Of a stretch of 64,000 nt of DNA, positions 55,945 to 63,880 are shown in pieces. The notes below the pieces were generated by a model, which was not told the DNA's origin, did no database searches, and worked only from the letters and a program-made list of their open reading frames with translations. Source of the DNA: Alphaproteobacteria bacterium (GTDB lineage: Bacteria > Pseudomonadota > Alphaproteobacteria > TMED109); the NCBI GenBank assembly GCA_022825705.1, contig JAJDWH010000001.1:177588-241587 (forward strand), written 5' to 3'. Position 1 is the first letter of the stretch. Every line of letters begins with the position of its first letter. The translations under genes and the position numbers were made by a program.

Positions 55945-56871
55945 GTGACCCCGCCGTCCGGCTTCGAGCTGCCAGCGCCTAGGGCGACGCTCGACCTCAC
56001 CATGGACGACGGCGCGCCCATCCAGGTCGTCCGGCACGGCAACCCGTCCGGGCCGCGCGTGGTCCTGAGCCACGGCAACGGCTTCGCCAGCGATTCCTAC
56101 TTCCCGTTCTGGCAGCACATGCTGGAGCGTTTCGACCTTGCCCTGTTCGACTTCCGGAACTGCGGGCGCAATGCGTTCCATGCGGCCGAGCCCCACAGCT
56201 ATCACCGCTTCGCGCGCGACAACGTGGCGGTGCATCGCGCCATCGCGGAGGCGTGGGGCGCAAAGACCACCATCGGTGTCTTCCATTCGATGTCGGCGAT
56301 TGCGGCGCTGCTCGCAGTCATCGAAGGCGTCTGGCACTGGGATGCGCTGGTGCTGTTTGACCCGCCTGTGATGCCGCCTGTGGGCCACCCGCTGCATGCG
56401 CCGCTGGTGGCCGCGGGCGAGATACTTCGCGACGCCGCCCGAATCCGGCAGAACCGATTCTCCGACCCCGGTGAGCTGGCTGAAGTATTTCGTACTCTGC
56501 ACCGGTTCCGGCGCATGCGGAGAGGAGTTGCGGAACTCAACGCTCGATCGACGTTGCGCTTCGTTCCCGCCGACGGCGTCTGGGAGCTCTGCTGTCCGGG
56601 GCCGGTCGAGGCCGGTCTGTATACCGACGTGGCAGCACTGCCCATCTGGCAGGAGGCTGGCCCGCCCGCGCGACCGATGCTGATCGTGGGCTCGGACCCG
56701 GAATTGGACGGGGCGCTGAAAACCTCGCGGCGTTGTCCGGAATTCTGCGAGCTTCACGGCATCGAATACGCCGCTGTGCCGGGCACCACCCACCTCCTGC
56801 AGGTCGAGGAACCGGAACGATGCTTCGCCCTGTTCAATGGTTTCCTCGAGGAGCACGGGATCACCGAATGA
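55945..56871 (+). CDS. Alpha/beta hydrolase
   Basis: 308 residues from GTG 55945; ATG at about 56002 (MDDGAP) is the alternative and lacks little. VVLSHGNGFASDSYF gives the HGxG oxyanion loop, GVFHSMSAIAALL the nucleophile elbow (H-S-M-S rather than the usual H-S-M-G), and PGTTHLLQVEEP the catalytic histidine near the end. An esterase or acyl hydrolase of unknown substrate. An ATGA overlap couples it to a short frame downstream. Confidence 0.82.
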   Translation: MTPPSGFELPAPRATLDLTMDDGAPIQVVRHGNPSGPRVVLSHGNGFASDSYFPFWQHMLERFDLALFDFRNCGRNAFHAAEPHSYHRFARDNVAVHRAIAEAWGAKTTIGVFHSMSAIAALLAVIEGVWHWDALVLFDPPVMPPVGHPLHAPLVAAGEILRDAARIRQNRFSDPGELAEVFRTLHRFRRMRRGVAELNARSTLRFVPADGVWELCCPGPVEAGLYTDVAALPIWQEAGPPARPMLIVGSDPELDGALKTSRRCPEFCELHGIEYAAVPGTTHLLQVEEPERCFALFNGFLEEHGITE

Positions 56872-57065
56872 TCGCGCTGCTGGTCGCCATCCGCATCCCC
56901 GAACCGGACCCGGCGCTCGACGCGGAATTTAGGTCTGCCGGGTCCGACCCACCCCCTCGGTGGTTCGGACTCCTGCTCCGCCGGCATGGGCTGGCTCGAG
57001 AACGTCTGAAGCGAACTGCCTTTGTCCGTCGAATTGGCCTTTCCGGCCGGCAGGCTCCATCATGA
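56868..57065 (+). other. Short frame coupled to the hydrolase
   Basis: ATGA overlap with the hydrolase stop starts MIALLVAIRIPEPDP, after which composition looks random to the stop at 57065. It may be the leftover 5' end of a lost gene. Not recognised. Confidence 0.25.
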
Positions 57066-57099
57066 GCGCGAACAGCGGAACTACGGTCGAGGTTCTTCC

Positions 57100-57309
57100 A
57101 TGACACGGAGGGCAAAACGCGCGCAATCCCCATGCGTCGACGTCTGCCGTCTCGACCCGAGGACGGGATGGTGCCTGGGCTGCGGCAGGACCACCGCTGA
57201 GATCAGAGAATGGGTCAAGCTCACCCCGTTCCGCCGAAACCGGCTTGAACGGGAGCTTGCGCGGCGCGTAGCGAAGCTCGGACAGCGCACGCCGTTGGAA
57301 GACGAGTGA
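57100..57309 (+). CDS. DUF1289 family protein
   Basis: 69 residues from ATG 57100. SPCVDVCRLDPRTGWCLGCGRT holds the four cysteines of the DUF1289 Fe-S/Zn-type motif, followed by EIREWVKLTPFRRNRLER (cut). Typical of alphaproteobacteria and others; function unknown though often co-located with fatty-acid or flavin enzymes. GAGG lies upstream. Stand-alone here. Confidence 0.82.
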   Translation: MTRRAKRAQSPCVDVCRLDPRTGWCLGCGRTTAEIREWVKLTPFRRNRLERELARRVAKLGQRTPLEDE

Positions 57310-57378
57310 AACAGGCGAAATCGATGAACAGGTTTGGTCAGTTGCGAGCCGACTTTTGACCGAATCGGAGCCGCCGAC

Positions 57379-57633
57379 ATGAGTACCTGCATCACTGTCC
57401 GCGACATCGATCCCGACGACAAGCCTTGGCTCCGACGCGCAGCACGCCCGCTCGGCGTGTCGATGTAAGCGTTGGTCCGCGTGATCCACGAAAAGCGCCC
57501 CAAGACCGAGCGTCGTCTGAAGCCCTCCGAAGCCTTCGCGCGGCATTTTTGGGAGAAGCATGGTGTCGAACTTCAGTCTCCGCTCCGTTGTGGCTACCAA
57601 CCGCTGTCTGTTTCCCCCGAGGAAGAGGAATGA
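57379..57633 (+). pseudogene. FitA-type antitoxin with in-frame stop
   Basis: Frame from ATG 57379: CITVRDIDPDDKPWLRRAAR, PLGVSM, then TAA at 57466-57468, then LVRVIHEKRPKTERRLKPSE, AFARHFWEKHGVEL, GYQPLSVSPEEEE to 57633. Reading the TAA as GAA or similar gives a perfect FitA ribbon-helix-helix antitoxin. One nonsense change explains the damage. Confidence 0.8.
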
Positions 57634-57683
57634 AGGCCCGGCTTGCGTGGCTGATTGACTCGAACGTGGTCTCCGATAGGTGA
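57630..57683 (+). pseudogene. FitB/VapC toxin, truncated after 17 codons
   Basis: ATGA overlap with the antitoxin frame; reads RLAWLIDSNVVSDR then TGA. This is exactly the FitB opening (LIDSNVVSE). No further PIN homology follows in any frame examined. The deletion point coincides with the start of the AT-shifted island. Confidence 0.75.
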
Positions 57684-58042
57684 TTCACACTCACCGCCCG
57701 ACCGCGATACTTCCCACTAGCATGCTATGAGGTGCGCTTAGCTGGCAAATGTATCGATCTGCTTATTCCGGCCTACCAAGGCGCGCACCCTTTCGCCATA
57801 CACGCGACACAACAACTGCAAATCATTGCCGAAACGGTGCGCCGAACTACCTCCCCGCTTACAAGCCCGTCCGCTGGATTGCCCCGGCAGAAGCCCCGCT
57901 GCAGCCATCATCAGAACATGCCCCAACGCCGGTACTGCACCTCACCAAGCGCATCACGGACCGCCTTCGGGCGCCCCCTTCTGCACCCCACTTCAATCCA
58001 TCCCACACAGCCTTGAACGACTACACTAGTTGCTCCCTCTGA
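57684..58042. other. Boundary spacer of the AT-shifted island
   Basis: 359 bases between the broken FitB and the OLD-like gene. Nothing recognised. Composition shifts to clearly lower GC across it, and it directly follows the truncated toxin, so it may contain an insertion junction. Confidence 0.4.
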
Positions 58043-60070
58043 TCACTTTAAGCATACATTAATCGCCTTGATGAGCTTGCACCACTGCTCCCGTTCGGCC
58101 GCCGACAAGTCATTCGCTTCATGCTCTCTCGTCCACCTCAAAAAGGCTTTGGCCAGCTTATACTTGGAGAACCCGTCAATCTCACTCTCAAAAATACCTA
58201 CGACAGGTCGTTTTGGCTGCGCCAACGCTGTAGTGGATATGTCCCAAGCCAACTCTTCCTTCGCGATTTCCACCAGCGACCCGCGCAACATGTCTTCGAT
58301 TTCCGCTCCCTTTATCGCATCGTTCAGGTAATCGCCTGTCCGCAATATCCGTCGATTCCCCAAGGTGTGAACCAAAGTCTCCTGCATCGCCGCCTGATCA
58401 CCGGCATTATCAGAATCTAGCAACGCAGCTACTTTTAACCGTTGAGCGTGTAAAATAGTGGCAAAGTACACGACTTTACCCGCTGTGTTCGCTGGAACAA
58501 GAGCAATCCTCTCATTCAGGTTGATTTCCCCCGTCGCTCGCAACATCGCAGACACTGCCTCAAGGTACCAGTAGTCAGTGAGTCCCTCCAAAATGAGATT
58601 ACGGCTTTGGACAAAGAGACTTTGTGCCAAATCGTAGCCAAGCGCCTCCTGAAGCGGCAACAGGGCTGCTGGGTCACTTGCAGTCACCGAAGTTTTCACC
58701 TTCGTGCCCACATCTCGATCTGTCATCTCTACAACCCGAACACGGTCTAGTTCGTCGGGCCCGACCAAGAATGGAGAGTGTGTCGTGTAGAGCGTTTGGT
58801 TGCCTTCAGCGAGGCGCGAAACCGTCTCCCGAAAATCCCGTTGCTTCAGGCCATGTAAACTCAGCCCCGGCTCATCCAGCAATAGCACCGCGTTGCTATA
58901 CTGTCCTCGCGCTTCTGCGAAAAACACTGTGAAGAAGGACACCAACCATTGAAAACCCTCAGACCTTTGGTCTAGTTCCACTTCTACACCCAGGTCATCT
59001 TCCACTGTAACCTTCAAATACTGACCGTCAGCTCGCAAGCGCAATTTCGCATCCTCTCCTTTACTGGCGTCGGGTTTCCAAACAGAACGTATTTCTCGTG
59101 TAAGGCGAACCTCAGCTGCATTCAGCTGATACTGTCTCTCATCGAGTTTTTCTCTGAACCCCTCAAGCGCTTCAGCATCATCAGCATTTGGGTCGGACAC
59201 TTGCCCCATCGCGGACAGTTGCGAGGCGTCAAAACCCAACAATTTCAACAAACATACGTTACCATAGTCAAATCTGTCTTCATCCAAGGTATTGTTCGCG
59301 ATCCGGGTTGCAAGCTGAGCTAGATGAATGATCGGACGGACACGAAAGTAATTTGAAAAAAGCACAAATATCGGCATGCGTTTCTTAAGCATTCGAACTG
59401 CCGCATTCCTAGCGTCTCCTATTCCGATTTCATATCGAAGCGTATCCACTCGCTTCATTTCCTGTTCGTTATCTTCGTCTACGAGTACCAGAACATCATC
59501 AATCCACTTTAGCAGTGCACTTGCCTTGTCGCTCTCAATAACATCATATAGCTGCCAGTCATTCATAATGTTCTTTAGCGTAGAGGTTTGCGGGTTTTGC
59601 ACGGTGCCGTTTTCGGCCTCACCCATTGCAGCTTTTCTATCGACGTGCGCAGCCAATCGAGTTAGACTATCGCTTATATCACTGACCCGTTTCTTTGCAG
59701 GGGCATCTTCCAACACGTGAGAAAATGAGTTATCTAGATTGCGTATGAAGACATAGCTTGCATTTTGAAGATAATCGGGTAACTCAGCTTTGTCGCCATC
59801 CTCTAGATCGAATGCTGCCTGAACTACTGGAATTTCACGTGGACGAATATCCCCTTGCGAAATCCTATTGTATTGCGCGCGTGGAAAGTCTCGTAATGCA
59901 TGAAGCGGTTTAATTCCCGCAGGCGGATTTAGCTGCTGTACTGCCTGCAGCAGAGCAGTTTTCCCTGCCTCATTCGGTCCAACAAGAATGGTTTTTGTTT
60001 CGTCTATATCGAATCGCTCGCTATCGATGATAGAACGATAGTTCGTTACCCTCACGTTTCGTAGTTTCAT
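58043..60070 (-). CDS. OLD-family ATPase/TOPRIM endonuclease
   Basis: 675 residues. RNVRVTNYRSI opens an SMC/ABC-type ATPase; Walker A LVGPNEAGKTAL (30-40), an inserted helical region (about 100-340), the LLLDEPGLSLHG Walker B near 395, and the YTTHSPFLV H-loop near 430. The C-terminal TOPRIM has ILEGLTD (about 492) and LLDSDNAG (about 552), giving the E...DxD metal site. OLD proteins are nucleases used in phage defence (P2 Old, GajA). No UvrD-like GajB or AriB-like partner is adjacent. The start was set at ATG 60070, where homology begins. Lower GC than the rest of the window. Confidence 0.88.
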   Translation of the reverse strand: MKLRNVRVTNYRSIIDSERFDIDETKTILVGPNEAGKTALLQAVQQLNPPAGIKPLHALRDFPRAQYNRISQGDIRPREIPVVQAAFDLEDGDKAELPDYLQNASYVFIRNLDNSFSHVLEDAPAKKRVSDISDSLTRLAAHVDRKAAMGEAENGTVQNPQTSTLKNIMNDWQLYDVIESDKASALLKWIDDVLVLVDEDNEQEMKRVDTLRYEIGIGDARNAAVRMLKKRMPIFVLFSNYFRVRPIIHLAQLATRIANNTLDEDRFDYGNVCLLKLLGFDASQLSAMGQVSDPNADDAEALEGFREKLDERQYQLNAAEVRLTREIRSVWKPDASKGEDAKLRLRADGQYLKVTVEDDLGVEVELDQRSEGFQWLVSFFTVFFAEARGQYSNAVLLLDEPGLSLHGLKQRDFRETVSRLAEGNQTLYTTHSPFLVGPDELDRVRVVEMTDRDVGTKVKTSVTASDPAALLPLQEALGYDLAQSLFVQSRNLILEGLTDYWYLEAVSAMLRATGEINLNERIALVPANTAGKVVYFATILHAQRLKVAALLDSDNAGDQAAMQETLVHTLGNRRILRTGDYLNDAIKGAEIEDMLRGSLVEIAKEELAWDISTTALAQPKRPVVGIFESEIDGFSKYKLAKAFLRWTREHEANDLSAAEREQWCKLIKAINVCLK

Positions 60071-60520
60071 GTCAAATCCCCATGCTTCGACGTTCTTGAC
60101 TTTCGCAGCAGCCAACGACTGCCGCGCCTAGTTCCTCAGCCATTCCGCTGAAAACGCTGTGTTGGACGGCTTCCTCGGCTGCCCGGCACCTTGCCCGTCG
60201 TGATCTATCCACAGCGATGTGAAGGCACCAACACGCCAACGTCCAAGTCCAACTCGTGGCTCCCCACGGAGTAACGCCCATCGAACGCTCCCAGACCGGT
60301 TGCAACTCCCGGCTCCCCCAATAATCCTGACGAGGTGGCTCTCGACGACGTGACGAAGCTACCCGGAACACTCTGCTTCGCGCAGCCCGTCCACACCAAC
60401 CTGATTCAGCTCTCGGGTCCGGGCATCATTGAGAAGGTCTCACTGAGATATCTCCAGGCGGACGGGAGACCTCTTCTACAGCCCGCAGCACGATAATGGC
60501 GAACTGCCGCACGCGCCTTC
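60071..60520. other. 450-base spacer between OLD-like gene and the island operon
   Basis: Probably holds the OLD-like gene promoter (minus strand) and the end of the upstream operon. No gene recognised. Confidence 0.35.
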
Positions 60521-61333
60521 TCATCGCTGCTTTGCGTGACATCTCACGCTTGCGAAAAATCCGTCAATTGGGGCCTTCTGTGAGATTCTCGAGGTGGCCA
60601 GCGCAGGACTCGTGCCATCCATCGTGATCGCGTGGTCCCCCGAACGGAATCTGAGTTCGCCATGCAGGTTAACAAGCCCCGTGAAAATAGGCCTAAATCC
60701 ATGTCCGCGACTCCTGTTCGGGCCGTAGCGAGACACCCCGTCCGTCAGCGCGGCTTCAAGAGCCTTACCTTCGTCCGGCAAGCCAACATGCGCTGCATGC
60801 CGACGCAGACTGTTTAGGATGCCAATGCCGCGATCCGCGGCAACGAATTCGAACGCACCTGGTTCAGCCCTGTAGGCAAGAACGCCCGATTCACGCGCGC
60901 CGGCGTGTTCGTGGATGTTGTTCTCCAATTCTTCCATCGCTGCAACCATTTGCCCGGACACCGATGCGGATAGGCCCGCTACCTCGTGACCTGCGCGCTT
61001 CGCATTCATCAGGAAACCGGTAAACCGCTCGTCTCCATCGCGTCCTCGCCTGGCAGCAGCAATGAATCCCGTATGCCGCTGTTTCGGGGACACCCAGCCT
61101 TCCCGTTCCTCTTCCAGTGCACTGACAAGCGGAGCCGCGCCGTCAAGCAAGAGCCATTTCTCTGGACGCGCTATGCGCCCGCCCGCATGCAACTGCATGA
61201 GTTCAAGGAGAGGGCCCAGCCGATGCGGCACGTACGTCACCGCAACCTTCGTGTCATCCAGCTGACCATACGCGGCAGCGAAAGCGAGCCCGTCAACATC
61301 TCTGAACAGGAGCTCTCTTCGCACCACTGTCAT
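60521..61333 (-). CDS. GHKL-type ATP-binding protein (anti-sigma kinase-like)
   Basis: 270 residues. The C-terminal half is a HATPase_c fold: N-box EELENNIHEHAGA (about 130-142), G1 box AADRGIGI (about 162-169), and a G2-like segment NRSRGHGFRP (about 203-212). No histidine-kinase dimerisation domain or phospho-acceptor H-box is seen, so it resembles serine kinases of partner switches or GHKL effectors. The N-terminal 120 residues (RELLFRDVDGLAFAAAYGQ onward) are not recognised. The ATGA overlap with the cysteine-rich gene makes it the last gene of a four-gene operon whose first gene carries a STAS-like domain. Confidence 0.75.
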   Translation of the reverse strand: MTVVRRELLFRDVDGLAFAAAYGQLDDTKVAVTYVPHRLGPLLELMQLHAGGRIARPEKWLLLDGAAPLVSALEEEREGWVSPKQRHTGFIAAARRGRDGDERFTGFLMNAKRAGHEVAGLSASVSGQMVAAMEELENNIHEHAGARESGVLAYRAEPGAFEFVAADRGIGILNSLRRHAAHVGLPDEGKALEAALTDGVSRYGPNRSRGHGFRPIFTGLVNLHGELRFRSGDHAITMDGTSPALATSRISQKAPIDGFFASVRCHAKQR

Positions 61334-62484
61334 TCGCCTGCATGCAGGACCGTAGGTTTTCCGAACACTGTATCGAAGCTCCGGCTCACGGCAGACCAAT
61401 TGTGCGTCAGCAATTCGTCGACCGGCGCGTCCAAGTCCGTGGGCGACGCTTCCCATTGGAGTCTGCCTCGTCCCGCCTCGAGTGCCCGCTGGCGGCGAAC
61501 CGTCTTGATGAACGAAGTCGTGTCGAGCACCGTCGTTTGTGCGAACGCCGAGACGAGTCCGCTCAGGACGTTGCCGCTTATCTTTCGAACCACGAGATGC
61601 AGTGGACGACCGACACCCTTTGCCAGCTTAGCAAGCTGCTCCGCGTGCCAATCTATTCTCCCGACTCGTCCAGCGCCGGTCGTAAATTCGAATGCCACAT
61701 GCGTCACTTCGCTGCGCTGCAAGATATAATTCGTCCAGCGTTCCCAGTCCCATTCGGTCCGCGCGTTAACGTGAAGCGCCGCGGACAGCCCCACTCGCAG
61801 GAACTCCTCATGCGTGATCGCAATGCGCTTCATGCTGTGCATGTCGTCCCAGCGCGGTCGATCCGTGAACAGGCTGAAATTCGGAGTCGTCACGAGCTCC
61901 ACTCCGAGATCCCGCAACCGGCGGCTCTCATCCAGCCTTAACGGACCGAGGCTCCACCACCGCTCAAGAGGACGATCGATGGCTGTCCCGGTCAGCATGA
62001 CCGGTGTACCCACCTGAAAACGAAAGGCCTGTGCCACACTTGTTGCGTCGCGGTAGCGCTGCGCCCCGCGATTCCGAGCGACGACCGAGTAAAGCGGCAG
62101 GCAGACAGCCGCAGGAGCGAATGGCACCGCCCGGCTACTGCCGTGAAAAAGAACGGGAACTACCTGCGGCAGCGGTGCACACAGCAACCGCGCGGCGCGT
62201 GGGACATTGTCAAACCCGAAACCGCTAACCTCCCGGACTCGTTGTACGAACTCGCACGGATTGTTCCGGCACACTGCATCACACTTCTCTGGTTGACCGC
62301 AGCAATTGTCGAGGCAATTGTAGAAGGTGCGCTCGACGCTAAGTCCGCCACAAGTCTGGCGGTCGGGACAGACATTGCATCCGAGCGACGGTGTGTGCTT
62401 GCCGCTGTCGTGCCAAGATTTTCGCTCTCGCCGATGCTTGCGCCCGTACTTCTGCTCGCCGCTGACGTCCGGTACGTTCAGCAC
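61330..62484 (-). CDS. Cysteine-rich DUF4417-like protein
   Basis: 384 residues from GTG 62484, overlapping the previous stop by 7 bases. Cysteines at 36, 39, 45, 57, 61, 62, 68, 72 and 77: nine in 42 residues, suggesting Zn or Fe-S binding. The second half has TPNFSLFTDRPRWDDMHSM, the pattern I associate with DUF4417 (a TIM-barrel-like fold), then ITHEEFLRVGLSAALHVNAR and DWHAEQLAKLAKGVG. No enzyme motif is certain. Coupled on both sides, so it probably acts with the STAS-like protein and the ATPase. Family name is tentative; the Cys cluster is read directly. Confidence 0.6.
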   Translation of the reverse strand: MLNVPDVSGEQKYGRKHRRERKSWHDSGKHTPSLGCNVCPDRQTCGGLSVERTFYNCLDNCCGQPEKCDAVCRNNPCEFVQRVREVSGFGFDNVPRAARLLCAPLPQVVPVLFHGSSRAVPFAPAAVCLPLYSVVARNRGAQRYRDATSVAQAFRFQVGTPVMLTGTAIDRPLERWWSLGPLRLDESRRLRDLGVELVTTPNFSLFTDRPRWDDMHSMKRIAITHEEFLRVGLSAALHVNARTEWDWERWTNYILQRSEVTHVAFEFTTGAGRVGRIDWHAEQLAKLAKGVGRPLHLVVRKISGNVLSGLVSAFAQTTVLDTTSFIKTVRRQRALEAGRGRLQWEASPTDLDAPVDELLTHNWSAVSRSFDTVFGKPTVLHAGE

Positions 62485-62825
62485 ACCGCGATCTCCGCTG
62501 TATTTGCAATCTCGTAGACCTCTTGCACGGTCCCGTAAGCTTCGCCGTAGGAGTCGTTCAATGCGTCGACGAGCTCAGACGGAGGTGCGTCGAATTCAGC
62601 GACGACATCCATGCCACGCTGCGCGACAACGTTGCCGTCCTGAAACCGGACGCTCAGGTCTTCTCCGGGACTGAGTTTCGCGTTCGCCCGGATCCTTGCC
62701 ACATAGGCACGCGGTTCGCAGTCTGGACGCTGTGTGAACAGGTCCGGCGTACCTAGGTCGATACGTGACTGGTCTAGCCCCTTGCGAAACGACTTCGCCG
62801 CCTTGCTGATAAAATCAAGCCCCAT
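62478..62825 (-). CDS. Small protein of unknown function in the island operon
   Basis: 115 residues, soluble, mildly acidic. N-terminus MGLDFISKAAKSFRKGLDQ is amphipathic; the middle ARIRANAKLSPGEDLSVRF and GNVVAQRGMDVVAEFD suggests a small beta-rich fold. I recognise no family. It starts 1 base after the stop of the STAS-like gene, and its own stop overlaps the next start, so it is translated as part of the operon. Confidence 0.65.
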   Translation of the reverse strand: MGLDFISKAAKSFRKGLDQSRIDLGTPDLFTQRPDCEPRAYVARIRANAKLSPGEDLSVRFQDGNVVAQRGMDVVAEFDAPPSELVDALNDSYGEAYGTVQEVYEIANTAEIAVC

Positions 62826-62826
62826 C

Positions 62827-63390
62827 TCAGCCCTCCAGAGGCAGAAGTCGGTAGCGCTTCGCCCTGCCGCGGCTCATCTCCATCAACAGGCCGAGCTTAC
62901 TCAGCGATGCCAGCCTGTTGTTCCATGCGGTCTGCCCGACTTCGTCGCCATCTTTCGACCTTCGCATGAGCGCTCCGGCATCGGCTTCGCCAAGTTCCTT
63001 GACCAGCTCGAACGTGACCCGTAGCTTCGGTTCCAAGTCACCGAGAACGAGCGGTAAGCTCGGTTTTTCCTGCTCGTCCAACGAACAGAGCATCAGCGCG
63101 TCCCTCTGCGTCAGCAATACGGACAGCTCCTCTGTCACTAGATCGTTGGCGTTGGCGACTACGGGGTAGCAGTTCGTCCACCGTCGTCGCACGATGTTCC
63201 TGAATTCAAGAATGCACTCCCGCAAGAAACTCGCCGTCGCCATCTCGATCCCGTCGAAATCGAGATACAAAGGCTCCGGACTCTCTGGCTCCCCGTCGAC
63301 TCGTTCCAGCAGCCGTCCCAGGAATCGTCGGCCCGTCAACCCACCGGCCAAAATCCTGTTGTCGGCCACATCTTTTACTCGAAAGCGCAT
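62827..63390 (-). CDS. STAS-like DUF4325/winged-helix protein
   Basis: 187 residues. Residues 1-95 are a STAS-like domain: LYLDFDGIEMATASFLRECI at 41-60 is the DUF4325 core, with S54 at the position of the phosphorylatable serine in anti-anti-sigma factors. Residues about 130-187 look like a winged helix (GQTAWNNRLASLSKLGLLMEM, cut, then GRAKRYRLLPLEG). In STAS/GHKL partner switches the kinase phosphorylates the STAS serine. First gene of the operon, with a sigma70-like promoter 30-60 bases upstream. Confidence 0.72.
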   Translation of the reverse strand: MRFRVKDVADNRILAGGLTGRRFLGRLLERVDGEPESPEPLYLDFDGIEMATASFLRECILEFRNIVRRRWTNCYPVVANANDLVTEELSVLLTQRDALMLCSLDEQEKPSLPLVLGDLEPKLRVTFELVKELGEADAGALMRRSKDGDEVGQTAWNNRLASLSKLGLLMEMSRGRAKRYRLLPLEG

Positions 63391-63421
63391 ATTGTCACGA
63401 TCCTCAGTGATCTAAGTGAGA

Positions 63422-63450
63422 ATGATCGTACTAAACGACGCACTTGTCAA
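63422..63450 (-). promoter_or_regulatory. Promoter of the island operon
   Basis: TTGACA (63450-63445) is a perfect -35 box; after 17 bases comes GATCAT (63427-63422) as -10. The STAS-like gene starts 32 bases further down with GAGG upstream of its ATG. The operon appears to be transcribed from its own promoter. Confidence 0.5.
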
Positions 63451-63787
63451 GCCCAGCCGGAACCTCATTGGGGGTTTAACCCGATTCCTGCATGCAAACA
63501 AGAGGTAACGTCTAACCGACCTAGCAGTCAACTGGGAAAATTATGGCGGGGTCAACGCCAAGGAGTTCGAAGGCCTACTGCTGGGACGGCGTGCGCTGGG
63601 CTCGGGCGCCGTCCGAATCGTGGTCCTCGAACAACAGCGTGGCGATCGGGCCACCGTCATGGCGCAGGGCCGGAAGGTCCGGGGCCACAGCTACAGCATC
63701 GAGTGGATCGTCTTGGTCGGCGACCGCGGCATACTCACCGCCGTGCAGATCTGCTCGGCGCTGGAGCCAGCCGGACCAGACTGGATC

Positions 63788-63880
63788 TCGGACGACTTCG
63801 ATGTTTGCATCGCGCACCTCAGGATGTCGATCCACCACTGCCGCGCGATCCGCACCACGAACCTGCTCAAGTACCTGTTC
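63788..63880 (+). mobile_element. IS256-type transposase scrap
   Basis: The frame here reads SDDFDVCIAHLRM, then HCRAIRTTNLLKYLF, the C-terminal hallmark of IS256/mutator-type transposases (HRRAIRTTNLLERLF). It sits in a frame open from about 63510 to the right edge with no ATG at its head; the part before it is not recognised, and the part after is extremely C-rich. A remnant at most. Confidence 0.45.

Noticed and set aside
58043..60070. Gabija or PARIS defence system
   Set aside because: The OLD-like gene has no UvrD-type GajB or separate TOPRIM AriB partner next to it.
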